DNA of 33,022 nt from Microvirga zambiensis WSM3693 (GTDB taxonomy: Bacteria; Pseudomonadota; Alphaproteobacteria; Rhizobiales; Beijerinckiaceae), in assembly GCF_016735695.1 (NCBI RefSeq), contig NZ_JAERQD010000057.1, forward strand, positions 1-33,022, read 5' to 3'. Made by a program: the position numbers and the translations under genes. The notes under the pieces were generated by a model. The model saw nothing but the letters and a program-made list of their open reading frames with translations. It searched no databases and had not been told where the DNA came from. This document shows, in pieces, positions 6,227 through 14,638 of the stretch; the stretch's first letter is position 1, and every line of letters starts with the position of its first letter.

Positions 6227-8523
6227 CCCTCATCGAACCCCGGGTGAAACATGGTGATGCCTCTGATGGAACTACACCCAGCGGCCCGCTTGGCCGTGAA
6301 ATCGTCCGTACCGACGGGCCACTGAAGGTTCAAGGCGCTGCGACCTACGCCCTGGAGCATCAGCTGGAGGGCCTTCTTCATTGCGTGATCGTCCAGTCCA
6401 CGGTGGGGGCCGGGCGGATTGTGGCGGTCGACCGGAGTGCCGCAGAGGCAAGTCCCGGCGTGCGCCTCGTGCTCGATGCCGGCTACAGCCTGATGCTCCG
6501 GTCGCAACCGGATTTCTTTGGCAACAAGCCGGAAGGCGACGATTACACCCCGTTCGCCACGGATATCCACCACAACGGCGAGATTGTCGCGGCCGTGGTC
6601 GCGGACACCTTGGAACAGGCACAGGCGGCGGCACAACGCGTGCGGGTCGAAGTCGAGTTCGGGCCAGTCATCGCAACACACGATGACCCGCGGGCCGGTC
6701 ACGGAAATCCGGTTCCTCTGGACAAGGATTGGGGCGACCCGGACGGTGCGCTCGCGGAAGCGCCCGTGGTGCTCAAGGCGACCTATGAGACGCCTCGAGA
6801 ATATAATGTCCCAATCGAGCCGCACGGTCTGATCGCCCACTGGGAGGCCGATGATCGCCTCACCATCTATGAACCGAGCCAGTGGGTCGACGGCATGGCC
6901 AACCACTATGCGACGTGGTTCGGTCTGCCGTTCGAGAATGTGCGCGTTGTCTCGCCGTTCGTCGGCGGCGGATTTGGCTCCAAGGGCCAGGCGCTGCCGC
7001 ACTCCGCGGTGGCCGCCATCGCGGCGCGGATGCTGCGCCGACCGGTAAAGCTCGCCGTATCACGGCCGCAGACCTTTACCGCCTATGGCGGCCGGCCGGC
7101 TACGAGACAGAGGCTGAAGCTCGGCGCCACAGAGGAGGGTCAGCTTCTCGCAATCGATCATGACGGATCGAACGAAACCGCCGCGAATGCAGCGTTCATT
7201 GAAACGCTCGGTATCGTCACGTCGATGATGTATGCCGTTCCGAACTTCCGCTCGCGCCAGCGGATCGTGCCGGTGAACACCGTGACACCGGGTGCCTTTC
7301 GCGCACCAGGCAAGAACCCGAGCGCCTTCGCGCTCGAATGCGCGATGGATGAGCTGGCCGTCGAACTCGGCCTCGATCCGGTCGAGTTGCGTCTGCGCAA
7401 TGAGCCGGACGTCGATCCCGAAACCGGTAAGCCGTGGTCCTCGCGGCGCCTCCGGGAGGCCTACGCCGCGGGAGCGGACGCATTCGGCTGGACACAGCGC
7501 AATCCTGTGCCGCGGTCGATGCGCGAGGGCCGCCAGTTGATTGGCTGGGGCATGGCCTGCGGGACGCATCCGGTCTATTCGAGTCCCGGTGAGGCGATGG
7601 TGCGAATTCTCGCCGATGGCTCGGTCGAGGTGCTATCGAGTGCCATCGACATGGGAACGGGTACGTACACGATCCTCGCGCAGACGGCCGCCGATGCGCT
7701 TGGCGTGCCTGTTGAACAGGTGACGACAAAGCTCGGCGACTCGCGCCTGCCCCGTGCACCGGTTGCCGGAGGATCTCAGCTTGCCAATCTGATGACCGCC
7801 GCCGTTCACACGACCGCACTTGCGGCGCGCGAGGAGCTGATTGCACTCGGCCTCACAGACCCCAACTCTCCACTGCGTGATCGGGCCAACACCCTGATCA
7901 TCGCGGACGGGAGAATTGCGCCGCCGAGCGGCGAGGGGATCAGCATTGCTGAATTGATGGCGGCGATCGGGCGAGACGTCCTTGAGGTAACTCGCGACAC
8001 CCTGCCGAGGAAAGAGCGGTCGAGCGCCGAACGGCTGAAGTTCTTCACCACCTTGGGCGGAATGGAGAGAGGGACAAGCATCCCGAAATCCCGTCACTCG
8101 TTCTGCACCCATTTCGTCGAGGTCAGGGTGGACGAGGATTTCGGCACAATCCGTGTGTCGCGGGTCGTCTCCGCGCTCGATGCCGGGCGGCTTTACAATC
8201 CGAAGCTCGCCGATAGCCAGTTCAAGGGCGGTATCGTGATGGGGATTGGCATGGCGCTGCTGGAGGAAGGCATCACTGACCCGCGCAATGGACGCATCCT
8301 GAGCGCAAACCTTGCGGATTATCGGATCCCGACGAACGCCGACATCCCGCACATCGAGACCATCTCGGTGGGAATTCCCGACTACGATGCAACACTGCTG
8401 GGTGGAAAGGCAGTGGGTGAGCTCGCGATTGTCGGTGTTGCGCCGGCGATTGCGAATGCCGTGTTCCACGCGACCGGCAAGCGCATCCGGCGTCTTCCAA
8501 TCACCTTGGAAAGCCTGATGTGA
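6223..8523 (+). CDS. Molybdenum hydroxylase Moco-binding catalytic subunit (PaoC-type)
   Basis: 766 residues. It shows the two-domain aldehyde oxidase/xanthine dehydrogenase fold: a hammerhead domain in the first ~150 residues, then the Moco-binding region with FVGGGFGSKG near residue 247 and GAFRAPGKNPSAFALE near residue 350. The general-base glutamate sits in GGKAVGE at about residue 733. The start overlaps the previous stop by 4 bases (ATGA). With the [4Fe-4S]-type FAD subunit and an XdhC-like factor next to it, the complex is best read as an aldehyde oxidoreductase for aromatic or bulky aldehydes; the actual substrate is unknown. Confidence 0.93.
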   Translation: MTLIEPRVKHGDASDGTTPSGPLGREIVRTDGPLKVQGAATYALEHQLEGLLHCVIVQSTVGAGRIVAVDRSAAEASPGVRLVLDAGYSLMLRSQPDFFGNKPEGDDYTPFATDIHHNGEIVAAVVADTLEQAQAAAQRVRVEVEFGPVIATHDDPRAGHGNPVPLDKDWGDPDGALAEAPVVLKATYETPREYNVPIEPHGLIAHWEADDRLTIYEPSQWVDGMANHYATWFGLPFENVRVVSPFVGGGFGSKGQALPHSAVAAIAARMLRRPVKLAVSRPQTFTAYGGRPATRQRLKLGATEEGQLLAIDHDGSNETAANAAFIETLGIVTSMMYAVPNFRSRQRIVPVNTVTPGAFRAPGKNPSAFALECAMDELAVELGLDPVELRLRNEPDVDPETGKPWSSRRLREAYAAGADAFGWTQRNPVPRSMREGRQLIGWGMACGTHPVYSSPGEAMVRILADGSVEVLSSAIDMGTGTYTILAQTAADALGVPVEQVTTKLGDSRLPRAPVAGGSQLANLMTAAVHTTALAAREELIALGLTDPNSPLRDRANTLIIADGRIAPPSGEGISIAELMAAIGRDVLEVTRDTLPRKERSSAERLKFFTTLGGMERGTSIPKSRHSFCTHFVEVRVDEDFGTIRVSRVVSALDAGRLYNPKLADSQFKGGIVMGIGMALLEEGITDPRNGRILSANLADYRIPTNADIPHIETISVGIPDYDATLLGGKAVGELAIVGVAPAIANAVFHATGKRIRRLPITLESLM

Positions 8524-8561
8524 GGTGATCTTTCGTCAGGCTCAATCGAGCGGATCGGACA

Positions 8562-9611
8562 ATGGTTGAATGCGCACCTGCCGTTTGGGGAACCGGCCTG
8601 CCGGATGTTGCACCGGCGGAGCCCGCGTTTGCGGGCGCCGCAACTCCACCCGAAATCCTGCGGTTCGTGGCGGAGGCGAGTCGACGCGGTCAGCGCGCCG
8701 CCTTGGTTACGATCACGGGTCTTACAGGCTCCTCATCTCGACCCGTCGGGACGCTCATGGGTGTGACGGAGGACGGTCGCTTCGCTGGCTCGTTCTCGGG
8801 CGGCTGCATTGAGGCAGCCGTTGTCGCCGAGGCTGTGGAGGCAATCCGGGACGGACGGCCACGGCAGGTCCGCTACGGTGCTGGCTCCCCCTATATCGAT
8901 ATCAGACTGCCATGCGGCGGAGGTGTGGATCTGCTGTTTCAGCCCACACACGATCCGGACGTCATCCGACAGGCCGTCTCACGCTTGGAGGCAAGGCAGC
9001 CGCTCACCTTGGCTCAAGGCGCATCGGGCGGTCTGCACATCCTGGCAGAGAGCGCCCAGCCCCTGACCGGCTGGCGCGGGGAGACATTCATCTCGTGGTA
9101 CGCGCCATCCCTCAGGCTTGTTGTCGTCGGTCATGGCGCAGAGAGTCTGGCGCTGGTTCAACTCGGATTGACATCCGGATTCCAGATGACGCTACTAACG
9201 CCGGCTGAGCGGCTGGTGTCGTCCGGCAAGCGACTTGGCGCTCACACCGTGCTTCTAACGACCTCAGGTCCGTCACTAGCACTCATGGCAGACCCCTGGA
9301 GCGCTGTCGTTTTCCTGTTCCACGATCATGCGTGGGAGCCTTTGCTTCTCGAGCAGGTGATCACCCAGCCCTGGTTCTTCATCGGCGCGATGGGCAGCCA
9401 GCGCACCCAGGAGAACAGGTTGAACCAGCTACGCGAGCGCGGGATCCCAGCGGAGATTCTGGCCCGCATCATAGCGCCCCTCGGCCTGATCCCGTCCGCC
9501 CGTGATCCCATGACGCTGGCGCTTTCGGCACTTGCGCAGGTCGTTGATTGCTACCGCCGGATTGCGGCAACTCCCAGTGGCGATCTCGTATTCCATGACC
9601 GCCGACCGTGA
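8562..9611 (+). CDS. XdhC/PaoD-type molybdenum cofactor maturation factor
   Basis: 349 residues. The N-terminal XdhC domain shows GSSSRPVGTLMGV and SFSGGCIEAAVVAEA. The C-terminal Rossmann domain shows VVVGHGAESLALVQLG and FFIGAMGSQRTQENR. XdhC-like proteins bind the cofactor (MCD form for PaoD), prepare it and insert it into the partner hydroxylase; they are not part of the final enzyme. The gene lies 38 bases after the catalytic subunit on the same strand, as in paoABCD. The ribosome-binding site is weak. Confidence 0.88.
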   Translation: MVECAPAVWGTGLPDVAPAEPAFAGAATPPEILRFVAEASRRGQRAALVTITGLTGSSSRPVGTLMGVTEDGRFAGSFSGGCIEAAVVAEAVEAIRDGRPRQVRYGAGSPYIDIRLPCGGGVDLLFQPTHDPDVIRQAVSRLEARQPLTLAQGASGGLHILAESAQPLTGWRGETFISWYAPSLRLVVVGHGAESLALVQLGLTSGFQMTLLTPAERLVSSGKRLGAHTVLLTTSGPSLALMADPWSAVVFLFHDHAWEPLLLEQVITQPWFFIGAMGSQRTQENRLNQLRERGIPAEILARIIAPLGLIPSARDPMTLALSALAQVVDCYRRIAATPSGDLVFHDRRP

Positions 9612-9667
9612 GTGAGCTATCGCCTCTGCGGTGAATCGCGTTGGTCGGCGAATGCTCGACGGGTGGC

Positions 9668-10147
9668 TTAGCCGCGAAAGCGAAGCGCTTCCAGCACGAC
9701 GGCAAAGGCGGGCGCATGTTGCCGGCTGCTTGGGCAATAGCGGTGATATCCGGGATAAGGTTCGCAGCAGTCGTCCAGCACCCGTACAAGCTTCCCTTAC
9801 CTGATATGCTCTTCGACTAGGTCGTCGGGCAGGTAAGCCAGTCCCACTCCATCCAATGCCGCTCTCCGTGCAATTTCCAGGCTGTTGATCGCAAGCCGGC
9901 CTTCGACGCGCACGTTGATCTCGCGGCCACGCCTCTCGAACTCCCACGCGAAATACCCGCCTCGCGTGACCCGCTGCATGTTGATGCAGCGATGCCCGGT
10001 GAGGTCTTCCGGGCGCTTTGGCACCGGATGCGTCTTGAAGTAGCCTGGCGTTCTGACGATCGCCTGCCGCATCTCCGGGCCGATGCGCACCGCGATCATG
10101 CCGTAATCGGGGCGATTTGGGGGGCAGGGGTTCCTGGGAACGGGCAC
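9668..10147 (-). pseudogene. LysR-family regulator remnant, truncated and with an in-frame stop
   Basis: The effector-binding domain of a LysR regulator is readable from about 10108 (DYGMIAVRIGPEMRQAIV) through LTGHRCINMQRVTRGGYFAW and GLAYLPDDLVEEHIR. A TAA at 9797-9799 then interrupts the frame. The same frame continues after it with GKLVRVLDDCCEPYPGYH and APAFAVVLEALRFRG, the normal LysR end, stopping at 9668. So the lesion is a single nonsense codon, not a frameshift. Upstream, the helix-turn-helix domain and first third of the protein are missing. It sits directly downstream of the hydroxylase operon, convergent with it. Confidence 0.8.
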
Positions 10148-10320
10148 CCGTGCTCAATCCATGCAATGACCTTGCCGTGCGGTATGGGGCACCAAATAGG
10201 TCTGTACAGCCTCCCCCGAGTTGGCCCAAAATTCCAGGTAGCGTCGCAGGCGGCATGCCGGGGATGGTTCCTACGCGGGAACTGCCTACGTTTTGGCGTT
10301 TGTATCGACAGGACAGCAGT

Positions 10321-10436
10321 ATGAGCAGCACCTCGATCCTGGCCTTTGTGGTAGCCCAATCGTCGTGGCGGCTCTGGGATTGGGCGCCGTGCTTATCAAT
10401 TCGTGGCACATGAAGCGCTCAAAGAGGCAGGAGTGA
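10321..10436 (+). pseudogene. Small membrane protein with a one-base deletion
   Basis: The ATG at 10321 follows AGGACAGC, a fair ribosome-binding site, and reads MSSTSILAFVVA. Shifting frame at GCCCAATCG (one C short) continues as PIVVAALGLGAVLINSW and HMKRSKRQE, then TGA at 10434. Joined, this is a 38-residue protein with one transmembrane helix and a basic tail. Without the shift the frame becomes unlike protein. It may be a real lesion or a sequence error in the C run. Confidence 0.5.
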
Positions 10437-10459
10437 CGTGACCGCGCTTCAGGATCTGG

Positions 10460-10829
10460 CCGCCAAATCGCCGGCTGACAATATTTTGGCCTTTGAAGTG
10501 CGACCCTAGGAGCCTCGATTGGGATCGTTACCTCGCGCGTGCCCCGATCCCGTTTGGCGCCGCGGCCGACGCCGGCCTGGACCGGCGCGGCGCGGCTGGA
10601 TGGCCTTCTCCATGCTGAACGGTTTGAACGGCGGGCGCGGCGGCAGGTGTTTGAGCCGAGCGATCTCGTCCTTCAGGGCTTGGTTGTCGACGTGCAGGTT
10701 GCTGTTGTCGAGACGCAGCTGCTCGACCTCTTGCTCCATTTGATCGATCTTACCGGCCAGATCCGAGACCAGCCGGCGCAGGGCCGTCGAGGACAGAGGC
10801 TTGCTGGACCTACCGGGCGGCGATGTCAT
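10460..10829 (-). pseudogene. Decayed transposase, N-terminal part
   Basis: The intact first part (from ATG 10829) has a heptad-rich coiled coil, QEVEQLRLDNSNLHVDN, followed by LKDEIARLKHLPPRPPFKP and MEKA, the usual N-terminal region of a family of rhizobial transposases. After about 10560 the homologous reading moves to another frame (GAKRDRGTREVTIPIEAP), and then again to a third (GSHFKGQN at 10489-10506). At least two frameshifts are therefore present, and the catalytic domain is missing. The frame that stays open to 10506 gives a 107-residue product whose end is not homologous. Confidence 0.65.
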
Positions 10830-10984
10830 GCCGGGATTGAATCATGAATGCCCGTCTGGAGGAATCCCTGCCCCCGAAATGCCTGCCCCGGTTACTGGCG
10901 CAGGAAGTCAGCGGCCTGACGCCGGAACAAGGATTGCGCCTTAACACACAGCACGAAGGACGCAGCAAGAACGGCCCTCCACGA

Positions 10985-11698
10985 CTACCTGTGGCCCCGT
11001 TTCAACAGAACGTCCTTGGCCTGGTTGGCGCGAGCCGCGAGATAGGTCGAACCACCTTGGTCCGGGTGGAGCTTCTTCATCAGGGTCCGATGGGCCTGCT
11101 GGATCTCAACGGAGCTGGCCCCCGGGTGGAGATCCAAGATCTGGTAGGCTTCCTCAAGGGTCATCGCGGCCGACGGAGACGGTACGTCTGCCTGCGGCTG
11201 ATCTTCAGTCTTGGCGTGTTCTCGCCAATGAGGAAACCGGCGGTCAAGATAGGCCTCGAGAAGGCGGACACCCTCTGGATCACTGGCATGACACTCTGCC
11301 AGCAGATCCCGCAGGCGAGCCTCATCCAGTGATCCGAGCCGCTGTCCTTCGGAGGCGCCGGTGAGCACGGAGCCGTCCATTCCGCCCGTGTCGTGATCCA
11401 GTGTCATTTCAATAAGCTGCGAACGAACGCGTGATGTGCGGCCGGAAGCCCGCTGGGACCGCCCATCCAGACTGGAAAAGGCGAGGCGGTTCCATCCGAG
11501 AAGCCAGGCTCCAAAGCCTCCGATCAGCAGGGCCATGTCGATCCGCCCCCGCACCGCAAGCAGGCCGGCGAGGCCCAACGCCACAACCCCGCCGGTGACT
11601 TTGAAAAACCGCGCCAGAGTAGCAGGGTTCGCATGTGCAAAGTTGATCAGGAACCACCACAGAACCGCAACGGCTGCAATGCCATACAGCAGCATCAC
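10985..11698 (-). CDS. Membrane-anchored J-domain protein
   Basis: 237 residues. Two hydrophobic segments lie near the N-terminus (residues 3-22 and about 33-65), then a polar linker. A C-terminal J domain runs from about residue 180: EEAYQILDLHPGASSVEIQ, the HPD motif in KKLHPDQGG, and a closing helix. J domains stimulate Hsp70 ATPase; here it would face the cytoplasm from the membrane, as in Tim14-like or DjlA-like co-chaperones. The GTG start at 11698 overlaps the stop of the VWA gene (GTGA), so the pair is translationally coupled. ATG at 11695 is an alternative start. Confidence 0.88.
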   Translation of the reverse strand: MMLLYGIAAVAVLWWFLINFAHANPATLARFFKVTGGVVALGLAGLLAVRGRIDMALLIGGFGAWLLGWNRLAFSSLDGRSQRASGRTSRVRSQLIEMTLDHDTGGMDGSVLTGASEGQRLGSLDEARLRDLLAECHASDPEGVRLLEAYLDRRFPHWREHAKTEDQPQADVPSPSAAMTLEEAYQILDLHPGASSVEIQQAHRTLMKKLHPDQGGSTYLAARANQAKDVLLKRGHR

Positions 11699-12423
11699 GG
11701 CTTGCGCTCAGTGATGGCAGTGAGCAGGCCCTGGGCTTGCGCGCTGCCTGCCGTCAACCGAGCAAGGCCCGCGACGCCACTGGTCGCATAGGCGGCTGCG
11801 GCGCGCAGGAGTTCGGACAGGGCCTGAGGGGCTCCGGCATCGAACCGGGCATAGGCTCCGCCGCTCAGGCAGGCGATCTCCTGAAAGGCTAGAGCTGCAT
11901 CAGGGTCGTGCCCCTCATGGAACATAAAGGCCTTGACTCCTAGGAGACCGAGTTCTCCCGCAACGGCACAGAGATCATCAATCGGCTCCTCCATGGCATC
12001 GCCAACGTAGACAAGCACCTTTACCGGGGTATGACTCGCCTCTGTCCGAACGTGGTGGAGGACCCGCGCGATCTGGGTTTGACCACCCCGACAGCTGATC
12101 TTGGTCATGAGGTCGGTGAGAGCCCGCGGATCCGCGACCCAGCGGGACGTGCGGCACTCGCCGAAACCTCGGAAGTAGACCAGTTGCACCGAGAGGCCGC
12201 CTGCCTCACTGGCTGCAGCAAACATCTCGCCCTGGACGCGACAGGCGAGATCCCAGGTCGGCTGCCGACTCATGGTGGCGTCGAGAGCGAACACGAGCCG
12301 CGCCCGCGGCGCGTTGCCGGCCAGAGACCCAAGACGCTTGGCCTCTGTCAGGAAGGAATCGATCAGCGAAGCCGGACTGGCACCAGCGGCGAGTGGTCGT
12401 GTGAGATCCTTCTTATCAGCCAT
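11695..12423 (-). CDS. VWA-domain protein
   Basis: 242 residues from ATG 12423, chosen because GAGGGAG lies 7 bases before it; the open frame extends upstream to 12498 without such a site. A von Willebrand A fold is indicated by RLVFALDATMSRQPTWD, a DxTxS form of the metal-ion-dependent adhesion site, by the Rossmann-like strand VKVLVYVGDAMEE and by GLLGVKAFMFHEG. No signal peptide or transmembrane segment is seen, so it is probably cytoplasmic. It is followed and overlapped by a membrane J-domain gene; a common job in protein handling at the inner membrane is inferred. Confidence 0.82.
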   Translation of the reverse strand: MADKKDLTRPLAAGASPASLIDSFLTEAKRLGSLAGNAPRARLVFALDATMSRQPTWDLACRVQGEMFAAASEAGGLSVQLVYFRGFGECRTSRWVADPRALTDLMTKISCRGGQTQIARVLHHVRTEASHTPVKVLVYVGDAMEEPIDDLCAVAGELGLLGVKAFMFHEGHDPDAALAFQEIACLSGGAYARFDAGAPQALSELLRAAAAYATSGVAGLARLTAGSAQAQGLLTAITERKP

Positions 12424-12766
12424 TGCGTCTCCCTCGTTAGGAATGTGGGACTTGAGGGAATGCCTGTAAATCCGGGGAGTATCGGTTTCAGGTAGCATGC
12501 CCTGCTTGCAGGGCCGCCACGATAGACAGGATGAGCCGGAAGCCTGATCGCAGCGCCGACGGTGCGACTGCGATCGAGGAGTGCATGCAATGATTGAGGC
12601 ATGCCATCTGCCAACTCACGCATGCTGCCGCACGAGCTTACCGGCCGCACCGCCACAGAGCCCGCGGGGTATCAGCTGATATAGTCGACCACTCAGGTGA
12701 CGCCTCCTTGCCGCCTTACTGCCATGGTTCAGGGCTCTTGGACAAACCTCAACCAGAGGAGACGGC
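12424..12766. other. Intergenic region with a 12-base palindrome
   Basis: There is no gene. TATCAGCTGATA at 12670-12681 is a perfect palindrome about 85 bases upstream of the zinc-ribbon gene and could be an operator. The region also serves as upstream control of the divergent VWA gene. Confidence 0.4.
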
Positions 12767-13015
12767 TTGTTCGAGGATCATGGAAGCACGCGGATAGACT
12801 TGGCCTGTCCTCGCTGCCAGCAATTGTTCAAGGTCCGGCTGCGGAAGCTGCAGTTCGGTGCTGATCTGACCTGCCGCCTTTGTCGGCATGAGTTCTCGGC
12901 CCAAGAGGTGTCAGATCGTATGGAGGTTCAGGAGGCGCTGGCTCGCATGCACCAGATCGTGCAGCAACGCGCGGTCTACAGCTCCCCGAAACGCGACCGC
13001 CAGGAGCGACCATGA
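12767..13015 (+). CDS. Small zinc-ribbon protein with TTG start
   Basis: 82 residues. Two CxxC pairs, CPRCQQLF and CRLCRHEF, are 22 residues apart and form a typical zinc ribbon, followed by a helical tail (EVQEALARMHQIVQQ). The start is TTG, chosen because a strong AGAGGAG lies 6 bases upstream and no ATG or GTG is available in the frame before the first cysteines. Function is unknown; similar ribbons bind nucleic acid or act as small adaptors. Confidence 0.65.
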   Translation: MFEDHGSTRIDLACPRCQQLFKVRLRKLQFGADLTCRLCRHEFSAQEVSDRMEVQEALARMHQIVQQRAVYSSPKRDRQERP

Positions 13016-13137
13016 TGGCGCGGTGCAGGGGCACCACAGCGCCCGCTCAAGGCAGTCCGCCCCACATCAGACTGAGAGGCCAGGCGACACCGCAGATGCC
13101 GTCGACGCCCGCCTCACGGCTTCCCGTCATCCAACCG

Positions 13138-14250
13138 TCAGGGTCTTGTGACGAGGTCGATCAGGACGGGCCAGTGGTCGGAGATGCCGCTGCCTGCCTC
13201 AAAGTCATAGCGGCGCGGCGACACGAAGCCCTGGCCGTTCGTTTCCACCTGCTGGGCCGAGACAACGGCCGTCCGGAAGCTCCCCAGATTGGCGAACCAG
13301 CCCACCGGGCTGGGTCTCTCCGTCAGCAGGCTGTCGGAGACGAGGAAGAAGTCCAGGAACGACCAGGTGAACCAGGACCGGTTGCCGGGCCGTGCATTGC
13401 GGAATTTGTTGGACCCGGGCTCGGCGCAGCCGGTCCTGACCTCCGGCGGGACGGTCCAGCGACCCTCGGCCAAGAGCCGCCCAAACAGGTCGCCCTGCGG
13501 CTCGTTGCAGGGAAAGTTGAAGTCCCCGCCCGCCACGACGATGGCGTCTGCAGGCAGGGCCGCGCTGAGCGCATTCAGCGTCCGCATCGCGCGCTCGCGG
13601 CAGTCGATCGGATTGCCCCCGGACGGGAAATGGACGGCATAGAGGTGAAGCGTGCGGCCATCCGGCAGGGTGAGCGGAGCCGCCACGATGTCCCGCGTGG
13701 CCCGGCATAGTTCGGTGTCATTGCCAAAGTCCACCTTGTGGGCCGTGGGCGGAGAGGCCGAGGGCAGGCGCGAGAGGATGCCGACATCGATGCCGCGGTC
13801 GAGATCGGTGACGGTCGTGTCGAGTTCGATTGCCGTGGTGTAGCCGAGACCGGCGAGGAACTCCGTGTTCAGACGTGTGAGAATGGCCGGATTCTCGAGT
13901 TCGGGCAGGATGATGACGTCGGGCTGCGGACGAACCGCCCGGATCACGTCAGCAATGGCCTGGAGCTTGCGGGCGAGCTTGTCGTCCGTCCAATCGATCG
14001 CGATGCACTCGCGGGCGAAGGTCGGGATCGGATTGACCTGCCGGCAGTGGGCTTCGTGCCCTGGGCGGGCGTCCTTCACAGCCTTGGGCAGGAAGGTATC
14101 GTCAAACGGATTGGTGGGATCATCGGCGGTGTCGAAGAGGTTCTCGACGTTCCAGGACATCAGGGTGATGGTCCGGAATTCCTGGGCGGATGTTGGGGTC
14201 GCGACGGCGCTGGCGATTACACCCAGCAGGATTCGAGCCAGCCATCTCAT
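13138..14250 (-). CDS. Secreted endonuclease/exonuclease/phosphatase-family protein
   Basis: 370 residues. A signal peptide (MRWLARILLGVIASAVATP, cleavage near TSAQ) precedes an EEP domain. Family motifs: SWNVENLFD near the start, DVIILPELEN with the metal-binding Glu, HLYAVHFPSGG, VVAGGDFNFP with the catalytic Asp/Asn, and SGISDHWPVLIDL with the terminal Asp-His. These enzymes hydrolyse phosphodiesters or phosphate esters; an exported member may be a nuclease or phosphatase used in the periplasm. Start ATG at 14250 has GGAGG 9 bases upstream and overlaps the stop of a small upstream ORF (ATGA). Confidence 0.9.
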   Translation of the reverse strand: MRWLARILLGVIASAVATPTSAQEFRTITLMSWNVENLFDTADDPTNPFDDTFLPKAVKDARPGHEAHCRQVNPIPTFARECIAIDWTDDKLARKLQAIADVIRAVRPQPDVIILPELENPAILTRLNTEFLAGLGYTTAIELDTTVTDLDRGIDVGILSRLPSASPPTAHKVDFGNDTELCRATRDIVAAPLTLPDGRTLHLYAVHFPSGGNPIDCRERAMRTLNALSAALPADAIVVAGGDFNFPCNEPQGDLFGRLLAEGRWTVPPEVRTGCAEPGSNKFRNARPGNRSWFTWSFLDFFLVSDSLLTERPSPVGWFANLGSFRTAVVSAQQVETNGQGFVSPRRYDFEAGSGISDHWPVLIDLVTRP

Positions 14251-14459
14251 CCCATGATCCTCCGTGTTCGGGACAGCATGGCACAGGAATGTGACACATC
14301 AGCGGAGCCGAGCAGGAGAAGCATGGTCCGAGTTCTCCAACGCGCCTGAGCGAAGCGGTCCCGGTCGGATAGAATGTCCAAGTCACCCTCTGCGATGAAC
14401 CCCACCTCGCCGCAAGGACAGGGGAACTCGCTATCAGGCCGGCCATTGCGGTGCGTCAT
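14247..14459 (-). CDS. Small hypothetical protein coupled to the EEP gene
   Basis: 70 residues from ATG 14459; the frame is open to a GTG at 14552. It contains SEFPCPCGEVGFIAEGDLD and DRDRFAQARWRT, a Cys-x-Cys-Gly motif in an otherwise polar protein, and a hydrophobic patch MLLLLGSADV. The 4-base overlap with the EEP start is the best reason to think it is translated. The ribosome-binding site for 14459 is too close (GGGAG one base before), so the start is uncertain. No family is recognised. Confidence 0.4.
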   Translation of the reverse strand: MTHRNGRPDSEFPCPCGEVGFIAEGDLDILSDRDRFAQARWRTRTMLLLLGSADVSHSCAMLSRTRRIMG

Positions 14460-14638
14460 TCTCCCGTCATGCGGAGCCGCTAGATCCGCGCCGTGGCCGC
14501 TTGGCCGAGGGACGAGGACAGGCACGGATGCACTGCCGTCCTTGTCCCTCACCCAATCCAGCCGTCCAAGCCGCAGGGTGGCGGATCGCCCCGGTGCCAG
14601 TATCCTGACCTCAGGTTCTGACCGACGGGAGAGCGCTT

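Noticed and set aside
6160..7002. 280-codon minus-strand frame over the Moco subunit
   Set aside because: Shadow of a strongly supported catalytic subunit; no recognisable domain. The same applies to 7060-7569 and 7633-8469.
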